Origin: CAMPKL01 sp963805925
Lineage (GTDB): Bacteria > Acidobacteriota > Terriglobia > Bryobacterales > UBA6623
Direction: 5' to 3'
NCBI GenBank assembly: GCA_963805925.1
Contig: CAWDWB010000004.1
Coordinates: 62,001 to 126,000, forward strand
DNA: 64,000 nucleotides
Shown: piece after piece, positions 35,650 to 45,602 of the stretch
Position numbering within the stretch: position 1 is the first letter of the stretch
Layout of the letters: each line of letters starts with the position of its first letter
The notes under the pieces: generated by a model
What the model was told of the DNA's origin: nothing
What the model saw: only the letters and a program-made list of their open reading frames with translations
The model's database searches: none
Translations under genes and position numbers: made by a program

Positions 35650-36678
35650 TTACACGGCGAAGTCGTGCTGTTCGCGGTGGTGGGGGCCGTCGAATTGTTG
35701 GGTGGATTTGAAGAGTTCGTGGCGGCCGTCGCCTGCGACAGGGGCGGCTTTTTTGAGCAGTTCTTCTTTGTCGGCGTCGGACATCGGTTTGAAGTTGCGG
35801 GCGATGGCGACTTCGGCTTTGAGTTCTTCCATCGAAATGATGCCGGTGACGAGCGACGAGATGGGCAGGCTGAGGGCGTAGCGGCGGCACTGCTCGTGCG
35901 TGATGTCGGTTTCGGTGGGGATGCGGCCGACGGTTCCGCCGCCGCCGAGAGACTTCATTCCCAGGACGCCGACGTCTTTACTGAGGCAAACGGGCACGAC
36001 CTCGCGCTGGAAACTGCGGAAGTGATAGTCCATGACATTGATCGGCATCTGCGCTGTGGCCCAGTCGTAGGGCTGGTTGAGCATCTTGAGATGGATGCGA
36101 GGATCTTTGTGTCCGGTGAAACCGATGTGGCGCACTTTGCCGGCCTTCTGCGCTTCGAGCGCGGCTTTGAGTCCGCCTTTCTCGAAGACCCAATCGGGGT
36201 CGTTGTCGTAGACCAGTTCGTGGAACTGCCACAGATCGATGCGGTCGGTCTTAAGGCGGCGCAGGCTGTCGTCGAGACACTGCATCGAACCGGCATAGTC
36301 GCGGTTGCAGTTCTTGGTCATCAAGAAGACTTTGTCGCGCTTGCCTTCTTGCGCCAGAGCGCGACCAATAATCTCTTCCGAGCCTCCCCATTGGTAGTCC
36401 CAGCAGGTGTCGAAGAAAGTGATGCCTTCGTCGATGGCAGCATGCTGGACGCGTACGGCCTCGTCTTTGTTCTCGATGGAACCGATGTGCCAGCCGCCGA
36501 GGCAGAGGATGGAGACTTGTTCGTTGGTGCGTCCGAGGCGGCGCGTGGGCAAACCGTTAGAGGAATCGTTCTGGGCGATGGCTTGCTGGGCAAGCGCCGC
36601 CGCGGCGGCGCTGCCGAGCAGCGCGCGGAAGAAAGTTCTTCGGGGAGTCTCTTCGGAAGACGGCATTTCGTTCGGCAT
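35650..36678 (-). CDS. Tat-exported aldo/keto reductase
   Basis: A 342-residue AKR with a twin-arginine leader (PRRTFFRALLGSA). The catalytic tetrad is intact: Asp90 (FFDTCWDY), Tyr95, Lys122 (MTKNC) and His153 (WQFHEL). It reduces carbonyls or oxidises sugars with NAD(P). An exported NAD(P)-dependent enzyme probably carries its cofactor bound on folding, which fits Tat export. It shares a transcript with the unknown exported protein downstream. Confidence 0.9.
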   Translation of the reverse strand: MPNEMPSSEETPRRTFFRALLGSAAAAALAQQAIAQNDSSNGLPTRRLGRTNEQVSILCLGGWHIGSIENKDEAVRVQHAAIDEGITFFDTCWDYQWGGSEEIIGRALAQEGKRDKVFLMTKNCNRDYAGSMQCLDDSLRRLKTDRIDLWQFHELVYDNDPDWVFEKGGLKAALEAQKAGKVRHIGFTGHKDPRIHLKMLNQPYDWATAQMPINVMDYHFRSFQREVVPVCLSKDVGVLGMKSLGGGGTVGRIPTETDITHEQCRRYALSLPISSLVTGIISMEELKAEVAIARNFKPMSDADKEELLKKAAPVAGDGRHELFKSTQQFDGPHHREQHDFAV

Positions 36679-36847
36679 GTGGACATTCTAGACGCTGAAA
36701 GCGCTGCCTTGTAAAGAAGTACAGGGTTCGCGCAAGAACGACGCGGCGGAAACCCGCGGAACGCGGCGGGAATCTAACGGATTGGGCGGGGAATGGACAT
36801 ATTGTGCGTTTGGCCCGCTCCGTGCATAGAGTCGAGGAGAGGATTCC

Positions 36848-37696
36848 ATGCTTGCTTGGAGACAGATTGCGGCGTTGATGGTTGCTCCGATGCTATTCGG
36901 AGTGATCGCTGCTGCTGCATCTGGGCAAGGGCCGCAGGAGCCACCACAGTTCACGACAGTCCCCGTGCCCAAGGATCCCGAGCAGTTTGATCGAGCCTGG
37001 GGTGCGGAAGATCGTATTTCTCTATTGGAAAAGCTGAACCGTAGCGATCGCGATGTTCTGCGGCATCGCAACGAGTTGGTCGTTCCACTGGAGTGGGGCC
37101 GCGAGGAGACGGACTACAGTCCGCTGCCGGCGAAGATCGATTGGGCTTCGGACACAGAGACGTTGGTCTTGGTGCACCTGCCGCTACAGGCGTTCGCGGC
37201 TTATGAGCACGGCGTGATGGTTCACTGGGGCCCGATCAGCAGCGGCAGTCGCGCGGTGCCTTCGCTGGCAGGCGCCTACTTCTTGAACTGGAGTTCGAAG
37301 GGGCGTCGCAGCACGGTAAACCGGGACTGGTTCTTGCGTTGGTATTTCAACTTCGATAACAGCAGAGGCCGTTCCTTCCATGAATATGCGCTCCCGGGCC
37401 TTCCGGTGAGTCATGGGTGCGTGCGTCTGCTGGGGAGAGACGCCGACTGGCTGTATCACTGGGGCCATTCTTGGAAGCTGGACGCGACAGGGAGAAACAT
37501 CGAGGCTTATGGAACTCCGGTGATCATGATTGGCGAGTACGATTTCGATCGCCCTCCGCCGTGGCGCGATCCGGAACTGGTGGAGCAAGGCTTTGAGTTG
37601 TCTCGACTGGGCTACTGGGCGTCTCATGCCGCGGAGGTCCTGGGACATGACCGATTGCGCGAGGCTCACAGACTACTCATCGAAGCAGACGACTAG
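36848..37696 (+). CDS. Exported L,D-transpeptidase (YkuD fold)
   Basis: A 282-residue protein with a signal peptide (1-25). The catalytic motif is HEYALPGLPVSHGCVRLLG, with Cys191 and Arg193 in SHGCVR. The upstream WGPISSG segment matches the substrate wall of L,D-transpeptidases. Such enzymes make 3-3 cross-links or attach lipoproteins to peptidoglycan. The GAGGAGA site before the ATG is strong. A helical C-terminal tail has no clear match. Confidence 0.92.
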   Translation: MLAWRQIAALMVAPMLFGVIAAAASGQGPQEPPQFTTVPVPKDPEQFDRAWGAEDRISLLEKLNRSDRDVLRHRNELVVPLEWGREETDYSPLPAKIDWASDTETLVLVHLPLQAFAAYEHGVMVHWGPISSGSRAVPSLAGAYFLNWSSKGRRSTVNRDWFLRWYFNFDNSRGRSFHEYALPGLPVSHGCVRLLGRDADWLYHWGHSWKLDATGRNIEAYGTPVIMIGEYDFDRPPPWRDPELVEQGFELSRLGYWASHAAEVLGHDRLREAHRLLIEADD

Positions 37697-37717
37697 CACA
37701 GCTAGAATGAGAGCCGG

Positions 37718-39115
37718 ATGCTGGCCCGTCTCCTCTCCCTCTTCTTGCTGTTGAGTTGCTTGCCCCTTTGGCCGCAAGCCGAGTACAGAGTCTACAACGA
37801 TCATCCGCGCATTTGGCTGGATGAGTCGCGGCTGATGCGCGTGAAGCGGGACGCGGAGCGGGACACGTCGCGGTGGAACCGGCTGAAGGAATTATTGGCA
37901 CAGCCGGAGCAGTTGCAAGAGCCGGCGTTTGCCGAAGCGCTCGCGTATCAAGCCGGCGGCAACGAAGCGTGGGGTCGCGCGGCGGTGGAGTGGGCGCTCG
38001 GAGCGGCGGAGCGGAACTTCAGCGAAGCGGGAGACTTGCGACAAGGTTCGCTGGTCTTCGATTGGTGCCAACCGCTGCTCAATGACGAGGAGCGAACGAA
38101 GATTGCGACAGGGTTAGCGACGGCAATCACGGCGGAGGCGAACGCGAGCGAATCGAACCTGCTGCGAACGCGGGATGCGCTGCTGGCGTCGATCGCCGTC
38201 TCGGGAACTTGGCCGGGCGCGGAGGAAGCGACTGGAAAGTTGCTGAATCAGGACTGGAAGGCGCGGCTCGTGCCGGAGATGGAAACAGGCAAGGCTGCGG
38301 ACCGCGCGGAAGAACTGCAGGCGGCGCTAGAGATTTGCTTCGCAGTGCGGCACAACTTGGACCGCGACTTGTGGGGCGAGTCTCCGCAGGCGTTTCGCGA
38401 CGTGGCTTTGGCGCGTATCCTCAGCTATCTGCCCGAAGACATCGAGACCAAGGAGGGGCGCGTGCATCGTCCGTCGGTGACGCCCACAGGATCGGATCCG
38501 GAGACGGAAGCGATCGTGGGCCGGGTGGCGGAAATGACGCTGGTGGGCTACGATTCCCGGTCGCGGAGTTCACAGTTTCTGCAGGGTTGGTTGCGCAACG
38601 ATGCGTATACGCTGCGGGGCGGTTACGGCGCGCCGTACGAGTTTTTGTGGCTAAACCCGTATCTACCTGGATTGAGCCCGACGTCGGGGCCGCAGTCGGC
38701 GTACGACCCAATTCGCGGACGGTTCTTCGCCAGGAATGGCTGGGGGCCGGACGGATTGTGGCTTGGTTTTTTTGACGGCAACCTGTTGCGCTACGAGGGC
38801 GGCGCGCTGACGCCGGTTGAGCCGGATAATCGCGCGGAAGCGATCTCATTCCCCGGTTTTGCGATTGCGTTGCCGGATGAGAATGCGAAGTTCCAGGCGA
38901 AAGTGCTAGAAGGCAACCCGGCGTATGGGCAGTTCGTTTATTTGCTCGGCTTGGAGGATGGCCAGCGCTACGAAATCAAGATCGGCGATAACGCTTGGCA
39001 CGAGTACGAACCGCGCGGCGGCGTAATCGCCTTGACGAGCGATCCCGAGTTGGACCTGGCGAAGGTTGACTTTCTTGAGGGCCAGACGATTCGCGTCAAG
39101 CCCAGCAAGCACTAG
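37718..39115 (+). CDS. Exported protein resembling heparinase II/III-type alpha-toroid lyases
   Basis: A 465-residue protein with a signal peptide (1-20). The opening HPRIWLDESRLMRVKRDAE and the helical repeats to about residue 330 resemble the (alpha/alpha) toroid of heparinase II/III and alginate lyases. A beta-rich C-terminal part (from about 345) includes GRFFARNGWGPDGLWLGFFDG, as in such enzymes. The usual catalytic Tyr/His pattern could not be confirmed. It ends four bases before the facing esterase gene. Confidence 0.65.
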   Translation: MLARLLSLFLLLSCLPLWPQAEYRVYNDHPRIWLDESRLMRVKRDAERDTSRWNRLKELLAQPEQLQEPAFAEALAYQAGGNEAWGRAAVEWALGAAERNFSEAGDLRQGSLVFDWCQPLLNDEERTKIATGLATAITAEANASESNLLRTRDALLASIAVSGTWPGAEEATGKLLNQDWKARLVPEMETGKAADRAEELQAALEICFAVRHNLDRDLWGESPQAFRDVALARILSYLPEDIETKEGRVHRPSVTPTGSDPETEAIVGRVAEMTLVGYDSRSRSSQFLQGWLRNDAYTLRGGYGAPYEFLWLNPYLPGLSPTSGPQSAYDPIRGRFFARNGWGPDGLWLGFFDGNLLRYEGGALTPVEPDNRAEAISFPGFAIALPDENAKFQAKVLEGNPAYGQFVYLLGLEDGQRYEIKIGDNAWHEYEPRGGVIALTSDPELDLAKVDFLEGQTIRVKPSKH

Positions 39116-39118
39116 CCC

Positions 39119-40525
39119 TTACCACTCATCTGTGCGGAAGGACGACGCCGGAAGGCCTGCGGTGTCGAAGAGCGAGCCGACGATCCAGTTTTGCCAGGCA
39201 TAACGCACGGCTACAGGATTGGGAACGGCGGCGCTGGAGACCTTCAGGTTGCCGCCGCGAACGATCTCCGCCTTGGCCGGGTGGAACACCTTGTCGGCGC
39301 CGGCGATGGTGAAGCCGGTGAGTTCGGCGCCGAAGCTCGATAGACCGTCGGGGGCATGATCGAACTTGAGGATGGCGGCGCCCTCTTCGACGCTCATCTC
39401 ACGATAAACAGGGCCTGCGTAGCGAACTCCTTCCATGCCGTAGGTTTTGGCAAGCGCCCAGTAGGCCAGACGTCGGCCGACGGTGATCTTATCGGGCGGG
39501 TGGATGTTACGTTCGAGGCCGATGTCCATCGTGGAGGCCATGCCGGTATTGGGCACGTGGAGCATGGTCTTGAACTGTGCTTCGCGCAGATAGGCAGAGT
39601 TGTTCTCGCCGTACTCGTAGGGCGCGATCTGGACGAAGTAGAAGGGGAAGTCGCCGCGGTCGAATCTAGTCCGCCAATTCCTAATCATTCCGCTGAACAG
39701 TTGCTCGTAGTCCGCCGCGTTGCCGACATTGGATTCGCCCTGATACCAGATTGCGCCGCGGATGCCATAGGGAACGAGCGGAGCGATCATGCCGTTGTAG
39801 AGTGTGGACGGTTGGTTTTGGGGGCCGCGGCGGTCGCGGCGGATATTGATGCCGGTCATTTCCATGATTACGGAGGCCTCGGTCCAGGCTTCGACGGGCG
39901 TGCCGCCCCAGCTGCTATCGATGCCCCCGACCGGAACGCCCAGAACGTCCTGCAGATAGTCAATGAAGAAATAACCAGCGGCGCTGAAATTGAGGGCCAC
40001 GGGAGAGGATGAAGGTTCCCAGCGGCCGACGACGTCGTCAACCGGTTCGTCGGCGGTCTTGCGTTGAACCATGAAGAGGCGCAAGTTGCGGTTGTTGGCA
40101 TGAGCTACAGCGTCGTTGCTATGCAAGACCGGCGTATTGCCGAAACCCTTGACGGGCATCTCCATGTTGGACTGGCCGGACATGAGCCAGACCTCGCCGA
40201 CGACGACGTCTTGGAAGCGCACAGTTTCTGTCGCATCGCCGACCTGGGCGTCGATGGAAAGCTCGCGGGGTTCGGCGCTAGCCTCGAGGGAATCGAGACG
40301 AACCATCCACCTACCGTTGGGCGACGCGGTGGTCGAGAGGGATTGTCCGGCGAAATGCACCGTAACGCGGCTACCCGCATCGGCCCAGCCCCAAACAGGG
40401 GCGGGAGCCCCGCGCTGCAGGATCATGTGATCGGAAAAGATGGCCGGCAGACGCAGTTCGGCGGAAGCCGTGGCGGCAAACAAGAGCGTCAGCAAAAAGG
40501 AGAGGGAGAGGAGTCGTCGGGTCAT
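39119..40525 (-). CDS. Sialate O-acetylesterase-family SGNH hydrolase
   Basis: A 468-residue exported esterase with a signal peptide (1-22). The SGNH motif WLMSGQSNMEMP carries the Ser nucleophile; GGIDSSWGGTPVEAW (block II) and IWYQGESNV are hallmark pieces of the sialate 9-O-acetylesterase family. The catalytic His lies in a later HPPDK segment. It removes acetyl groups from sugar residues, possibly plant or microbial glycans. Neighbouring lyase-like gene supports a polysaccharide role. Confidence 0.92.
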   Translation of the reverse strand: MTRRLLSLSFLLTLLFAATASAELRLPAIFSDHMILQRGAPAPVWGWADAGSRVTVHFAGQSLSTTASPNGRWMVRLDSLEASAEPRELSIDAQVGDATETVRFQDVVVGEVWLMSGQSNMEMPVKGFGNTPVLHSNDAVAHANNRNLRLFMVQRKTADEPVDDVVGRWEPSSSPVALNFSAAGYFFIDYLQDVLGVPVGGIDSSWGGTPVEAWTEASVIMEMTGINIRRDRRGPQNQPSTLYNGMIAPLVPYGIRGAIWYQGESNVGNAADYEQLFSGMIRNWRTRFDRGDFPFYFVQIAPYEYGENNSAYLREAQFKTMLHVPNTGMASTMDIGLERNIHPPDKITVGRRLAYWALAKTYGMEGVRYAGPVYREMSVEEGAAILKFDHAPDGLSSFGAELTGFTIAGADKVFHPAKAEIVRGGNLKVSSAAVPNPVAVRYAWQNWIVGSLFDTAGLPASSFRTDEW

Positions 40526-40633
40526 GGTTGGAGTCCGGGTAACATGCTACACGATGCGAGGGTGCGCCGGCCTTGGCGACGGGTGAACAAAGTCACTGGC
40601 CGAGTCGGCGATAATGGACGCTCGGACTAACCC

Positions 40634-40855
40634 ATGGCAACAGTAAAGATTTTCAACAACGGCCCCATCACCATCGAAGGCGATTTCACGATCACGGATC
40701 AGAACGGAGACGTCTACGACGTCAAGGGGCGGACAACGATCGGCCTTTGCCGCTGCGGTTTGTCGTCGAACAAGCCGTTTTGCGACGGCACGCACGGACG
40801 CCAGGGGTTCTCGTCGGAGTGCAAGGCGTTCGCGTTGCCTGAGAAGAAGAAGTAG
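40634..40855 (+). CDS. CDGSH iron-sulfur protein
   Basis: A 73-residue protein with a single CDGSH motif: Cys39, Cys41, Cys50 and His54 in CRCGLSSNKPFCDGTH. These bind a labile [2Fe-2S] cluster. It has no membrane anchor. The N-terminal FTITDQNGDVYDV part is usual in bacterial stand-alone forms. The role may be redox or cluster transfer. Confidence 0.92.
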   Translation: MATVKIFNNGPITIEGDFTITDQNGDVYDVKGRTTIGLCRCGLSSNKPFCDGTHGRQGFSSECKAFALPEKKK

Positions 40856-40908
40856 CACGCTTGTCGCCTCGGGCGATAATCGCTACACTTCCCGCGAGGT
40901 TCTGAGCA

Positions 40909-43060
40909 ATGAACAGACTCGCGGCGGCCCTGTCGACGGCGCTCATCTTACTGGCATCGTGCGGAGGCGAACCCGCCTACGAAATTGCAGTCGTTTCGTC
41001 GCAACCGTACTTGGTGAGCGGCGACGATGCTCTGGTGCGAGTGACCAGCCCGCAAGGGGTTGAGCCGGGCACGACAATCACGCTGAATGGAGAGGACGTC
41101 AGTTCCTCATTCCTTGCCGACGGCGATTCTCTACTAGGGCTTGTCCACGGGTTGAAGGTCGGCTCCAACACCCTGCAGGCCGGGGAAACGCGGCTGGAGT
41201 TGACCGACTACCCGATCAGCGGTCCAATGATCTCGGGACCGCATGAACAGCCGTTTGTTTGCGGCACCACCGAAGCGAACGTCGCCTTGACCGGCGAGTC
41301 GCTAGGAGAACCGCTGGATGCAGATTGTTCGGCGCCGACAAGAGTGGATTACGTGTACTACTCAACCGGCGGCGAGTTCAAGCCCCTGCCGAAGGGCGAA
41401 CGCCCCGGCGATATCGCGGAGACCACAACGATGGACGGTAAGACCGTGCCGTTCATCGTGCGCGTGCAGACCGGAACCGTAAACCGGGCCATCTACTCCA
41501 GCACGATGCTGCATGACCCAGCGAATCCGGCACCGGATCCCTGGACGCGCAGCGACGGCTGGAATGGCAAGCTGGTTTACACGCACGGCGGCGGCTGCCA
41601 GGCGGGTTGGCACGTGCAGGGCAACAACGCTCCAGGCGTGCTCAACGCCGGACTGCTGGGCGACGGTTATGCAGTGACGTCGTCGAGCTTGAATGTCTAC
41701 GGCAACAACTGCAGCGACTTGCTCGCCTCCGAGACGCACATGATGGTCAAGGAACGCTTCATCGAGAGCTACGGCGCGCCCGTCTACACGCTGGCGCTGG
41801 GCTGTTCGGGCGGCTCTTACCAGAGCCACGAGACGGCTGACAATTATCCCGGCGTTTTCGACGGGATCCTTGGTTAGCTGCAGTTTCCCGGACGTGATCA
41901 CGGGATCGACGATGACGCTTTCGGACGTCCGCCTGCTGGAGTACTACTTCGAGAAGAAAGGACACGGACTATTCAACAAGGAGCAACAACGCGCCGTGTC
42001 GGGTTTCCGCGAATGGGCGAATCTGCCGAACTTAAGCAAGTCGGCGGCGCGCATTGACCCGGTCTACGACCCGAAGGCTTCGCCGGAAGAACAGGGCGGC
42101 GAGATCAAGGACTACGATGCGCTGCGGGAAGCCCGCTACGACCCAAAGACGAATCCGGACGGATTCCGGGCAACGGTGTACGATCACGCCATCAACTCCC
42201 TGGGCATGGATCCGGAAACGGGATTCGCGGGAAGGCCGCTGGACAACGTCGGCATTCAATACGGATTGGCGGCGTTGAATGAGGGCATCATTTCCAAGGA
42301 ACAGTTTCTGAGCTTGAACGAAGGCATCGGCGGCTACGATGCGGATGCGAACCACGTTCCCGCGCGGCATGTGGCCAATGCGAATGCGGCACGGGCGGCT
42401 AAGGGCAGCGGACGGATTCTCAACGGCGGCGGCGGACTGGCGACGACGCCGATCATTGACTACCGCACCTATACGGACGATCGTCCCAATGGCGACATCC
42501 ACATGATCGTGCAGCAGTTCACAACGCGGGCTCGGCTGATCGCCGCCAACGGCAACGCGGATAACCAGGTGATGGTCGTGGGCGGCAAGTACGGCTTCAC
42601 CGATGACGAACCGGACTTGCGCGATCTCTTCCACAAGATGGACGCCTGGCTGACGAACATCGCCAATGACGCGACGGACGCCGACGCCGCAGCGAAAGTC
42701 GTCAACAACAAACCCGCGGACATCGAAGAAGGCTGTTGGGACAACACCGTCGAGCCGCGCAAGTGGATCGCGCAGAAACTCACTGCCGACAATCCTGGAA
42801 AGTGCGGCGAGTTGTACCCGGCGTTTAGGACGCCCCGGCTAGCCGCGGGCGAACCTCTGGCCAACAACGTCATCAAGTGCCAGTTGAAACCGGTGTCGGC
42901 CGCCGACTACCAAGTCGGGTTCACCGCGGCGGAGCTGGCGAGGCTGCAACAGACCTTTCCCGACGGCGTGTGCGACTGGTCCAAGCCGGACCTCTACGAC
43001 GAGCCTTACCTCGGGACCTGGCGCTCGTTCGGACCTTCACCCGTGAATCGGGTGAAGTAG
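40909..43060 (+). pseudogene. DUF6351-type tannase/esterase-like lipoprotein, split by a frameshift
   Basis: Two ORFs, 40909-41877 (322 aa) and 41870-43060 (396 aa), are halves of one protein of about 715 residues. The first starts with a lipobox (ILLASC) and ends at GVFDGILG; the second continues with VSCSFPDVITG in the +1 frame. Removing one G near 41871-41873 joins them as GILVSCSFPD. The nucleophile region LGCSGGSYQ and the C-terminal FPDGVCDWSKP match DUF6351 proteins, related to tannase/feruloyl esterases. Both halves keep sound codon use, so an assembly error is quite possible. Confidence 0.8.
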
Positions 43061-43152
43061 CTGCGAAAGCATACTCTAGGCGCGCGAGACCGCTCAAGCC
43101 CGTCCCTGGCGATGTCCGATTTCCGTCCAATACGGCCAGCGCACGCAAGGGG

Positions 43153-44084
43153 CTATTCGGCGGCAGCCGGGAAGTCCGCAGGGACCTCTTGGGTGACGTT
43201 GCCGGTCGCGGCCCACTCGACGCCGCGCAGGAAGATCGTCTTGAAGCTCACGCCGCTCATCGCTTCGACGTTGTGACCCAGGGTCGTGTGAAAGACGCGG
43301 CCCTTACCGTAGCTGATGGCCATGACTAGAGGCTCATATTCGCCGGTGCCGCGGGTTGCCGGATCGGAGTAGGCGGCGGCGAGGACGGTGACGTTTTCCG
43401 CAGGGCCGCGCATGCGGTCATACAGTTCGTCCTCGGTATCATGCATCCAAGCGGCGGGCAGGCCCTTCATAACGGGATGCTCCGGCGCTTGGACCTCTAG
43501 TTTGAAGAGGTGGCGTTCGCCGTGGGAGCCGGCGCGCTCGTTGTACTCGGGGTCCTGAATCCACTTGCCGTCGCGCAGCCGCAGGTAGACGCCGTCGGAC
43601 TCGCCGCGATTGCGAATGGGCGAGCCGTCCTTTTCGGCGCGACGTCCCCAGCCGCCGACGCCCTCCATTTCATTCCAGGCCTTCCAGTCGGGGAAGGCGT
43701 TGTCGGTGGCGTGGACGCTGACGAAGCCGCCGCCGCCGGAGACGTAGTCTTCGAAGGCTTTCTGCATGGCCTCGGACCAATAGTCGCCCTCGTAGTTGAC
43801 GATGACGACGTCGTAGTCGGCGAAGTGCAGGCAGGAACTGGCTGTTGTCTTCGCCGATGGCCGGGCTGGTGGCGACGTCGACGGTGAAGATGCCGGCGCC
43901 CTCCATCATCTGCTTCATCAGCGCCGTCCGCTCGGCCCAGTCCTTGTGATAGATGGAGCTTTGGCCGTCCACGATGAGGGCCTTGACAGCCGGTTTCTTG
44001 CGGCGGATTTTCAGCCGCTTCTTGCGACTGGCAGGCAGCCAGAAACAAGGAAAGAAGAACGGTGGTGAAGATGAGGCGGGTCAT
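43153..44084 (-). pseudogene. ThuA-like exported protein with two frameshifts
   Basis: Three frames carry one ThuA/trehalose-utilisation-like protein. 44084 to about 43998 encodes a lipoprotein leader (LFLAACQSQ). About 43995 to 43838 encodes KPAVKALIVDGQSSIYHKD-type N-terminal sequence in the next frame. About 43835 to 43153 (the longest ORF starts at 43767) gives FADYDVVIVNYEGDYW and the GGFVSVHATDNAFPDW motif. Each change needs one surplus base. The glutamine-amidotransferase-like fold is otherwise whole. It diverges from the UbiD gene, which is also frameshifted. Confidence 0.75.
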
Positions 44085-44137
44085 GGCTTTGGCGCGCTTT
44101 ATTATACGCGGGTCCAGGGTCTCTACAATGGGGGCTT

Positions 44138-45587
44138 ATGGCCTACGCCGATTTGCGGGAATTCATTCGTGCGCTGGAGAAAGCCGGCGAATTGAAGAGG
44201 GTGACGGACGAAGTCGATCCGGAGTTGGAGATCACCGAGATCGCCGACCGGGCGGTCAAGTCCGGCGGGCCGGCTCTGCTGTTCGAGAATCCGAAGGGTT
44301 CGAAGATCCCGGTGCTCATCAACGCTTTCGCCTCGATGAGCAAGATGAAGATTGCCCTGCAGGTGGACGACATCGACGAGGTCGCCGGCCGGATCGCGGA
44401 GCTGATCGAGTTGAAGAAGCCCGAAGGGCTGATCGGCAAGCTGAAGATGTTGCCGAAGCTGGCTGAAGTCGGCAGCTTCTTCCCCAAAGATGTTTCCACG
44501 GGGCCGTGCAAGGAAGTGATCCGAAAGGACGACTTCGATCTGGCGCATTTCCCTGTGTTGAAGTGCTGGCCGCAGGATGCGGGGCGGTTCATTACCTTGC
44601 CCTTGGTTTTCTCGAAGAATCCCATTAACGGTAAGCGCAACTGCGGCATGTATCGTTTGCAGGTGCTTCGACGGACAGACGACGGGGATGCATTGGCAGA
44701 CGCACAAACAAGGCGCGGAGCACTACCGGCGGCTGAAGGCCGAAGGCAAGCAGACGCGCATGGAAGTGGCGGTGGCGATCGGCACGGATCCGGCCACGAT
44801 GTTTTCGGCGATTTTGCCGTTGCCGCCGGATCTGGACGAGATGTTGTTTGCCGGCTTCATGCGCTCGAAAGCGGTGGAGATGGTGAGGTGCGAAACGGTC
44901 GATATCGATGTGCCGGCCAACGCGGAAATCATTCTCGAAGGCTATGTCGAGTTAGGCGAGACGCGGACGGAAGGGCCGTTTGGCGATCACACTGGGTTCT
45001 ATTCGCTGGCGGATGAGTATCCGGTCTTCCACATCACCTGCATCACGCACAGGAAGGACCCGATTTACGCGACGACGATCGTCGGACCGCCGCCAATGGA
45101 AGACTTCTACATGGGCAAGACGATTGAGCGAGTGTTCTTGCCGTTGATGCGCTTGCAACTGCCGGAGGTCGTAGACATGGCCATGCCGGCGGAGGGCATC
45201 TTCCACAACTTGATGCTGATCTCGATCCGCAAGTCTTACCCAGGACATGCGCGCAAGGTGATGAACTCGATTTGGGGATTGGGCCAGGCGATGTTCACCA
45301 AGTGCATCGTGGTCGTGGATCACGACGTGGACGTGCAGAACTACAGCGAGGTGGCTTGGAAGGCGCTGAACAATATCGACCCCGAGCGCGATATCCAATT
45401 CACGATGGGTCCGATTGACTCCCTGGATCACTCAAGCCGGCTGGCCAACTTCGGTTCCAAGATGGGCATCGACGCGACCAAGAAGTGGCCCGAGGAAGGT
45501 TTTCAGCGTCCCTGGCCGGACGTCTTGGAGATGGACGCCGACGTCAAGCAACGAGTGGACGGGATCTGCAAGAAACTGGGCATTTAG
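44138..45587 (+). pseudogene. ubiD: UbiD-family decarboxylase, frameshifted
   Basis: A UbiD protein of about 483 residues in two frames. The first frame (44138 to about 44665) covers the N-terminal part up to CGMYRLQV. The second (about 44667-45587) continues FDGQTTGMHWQTHKQGAEHY and runs to the end. One extra base (C at about 44666) separates them; the first ORF goes on out of frame to 45016. The family uses prenylated flavin to decarboxylate aromatic or unsaturated acids. The prFMN site region (NCGMYRLQV...HWQTHKQ) lies exactly at the break. A ubiX gene is not seen here. Confidence 0.85.
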
Positions 45588-45602
45588 CGGCCTCAACAGG
45601 GA

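Noticed and set aside
38209..38775. 188-codon plus-strand ORF inside the lyase-like gene
   Set aside because: Shadow frame of the 37718-39115 gene with Gly/Arg-rich composition typical of GC-rich off-frames.
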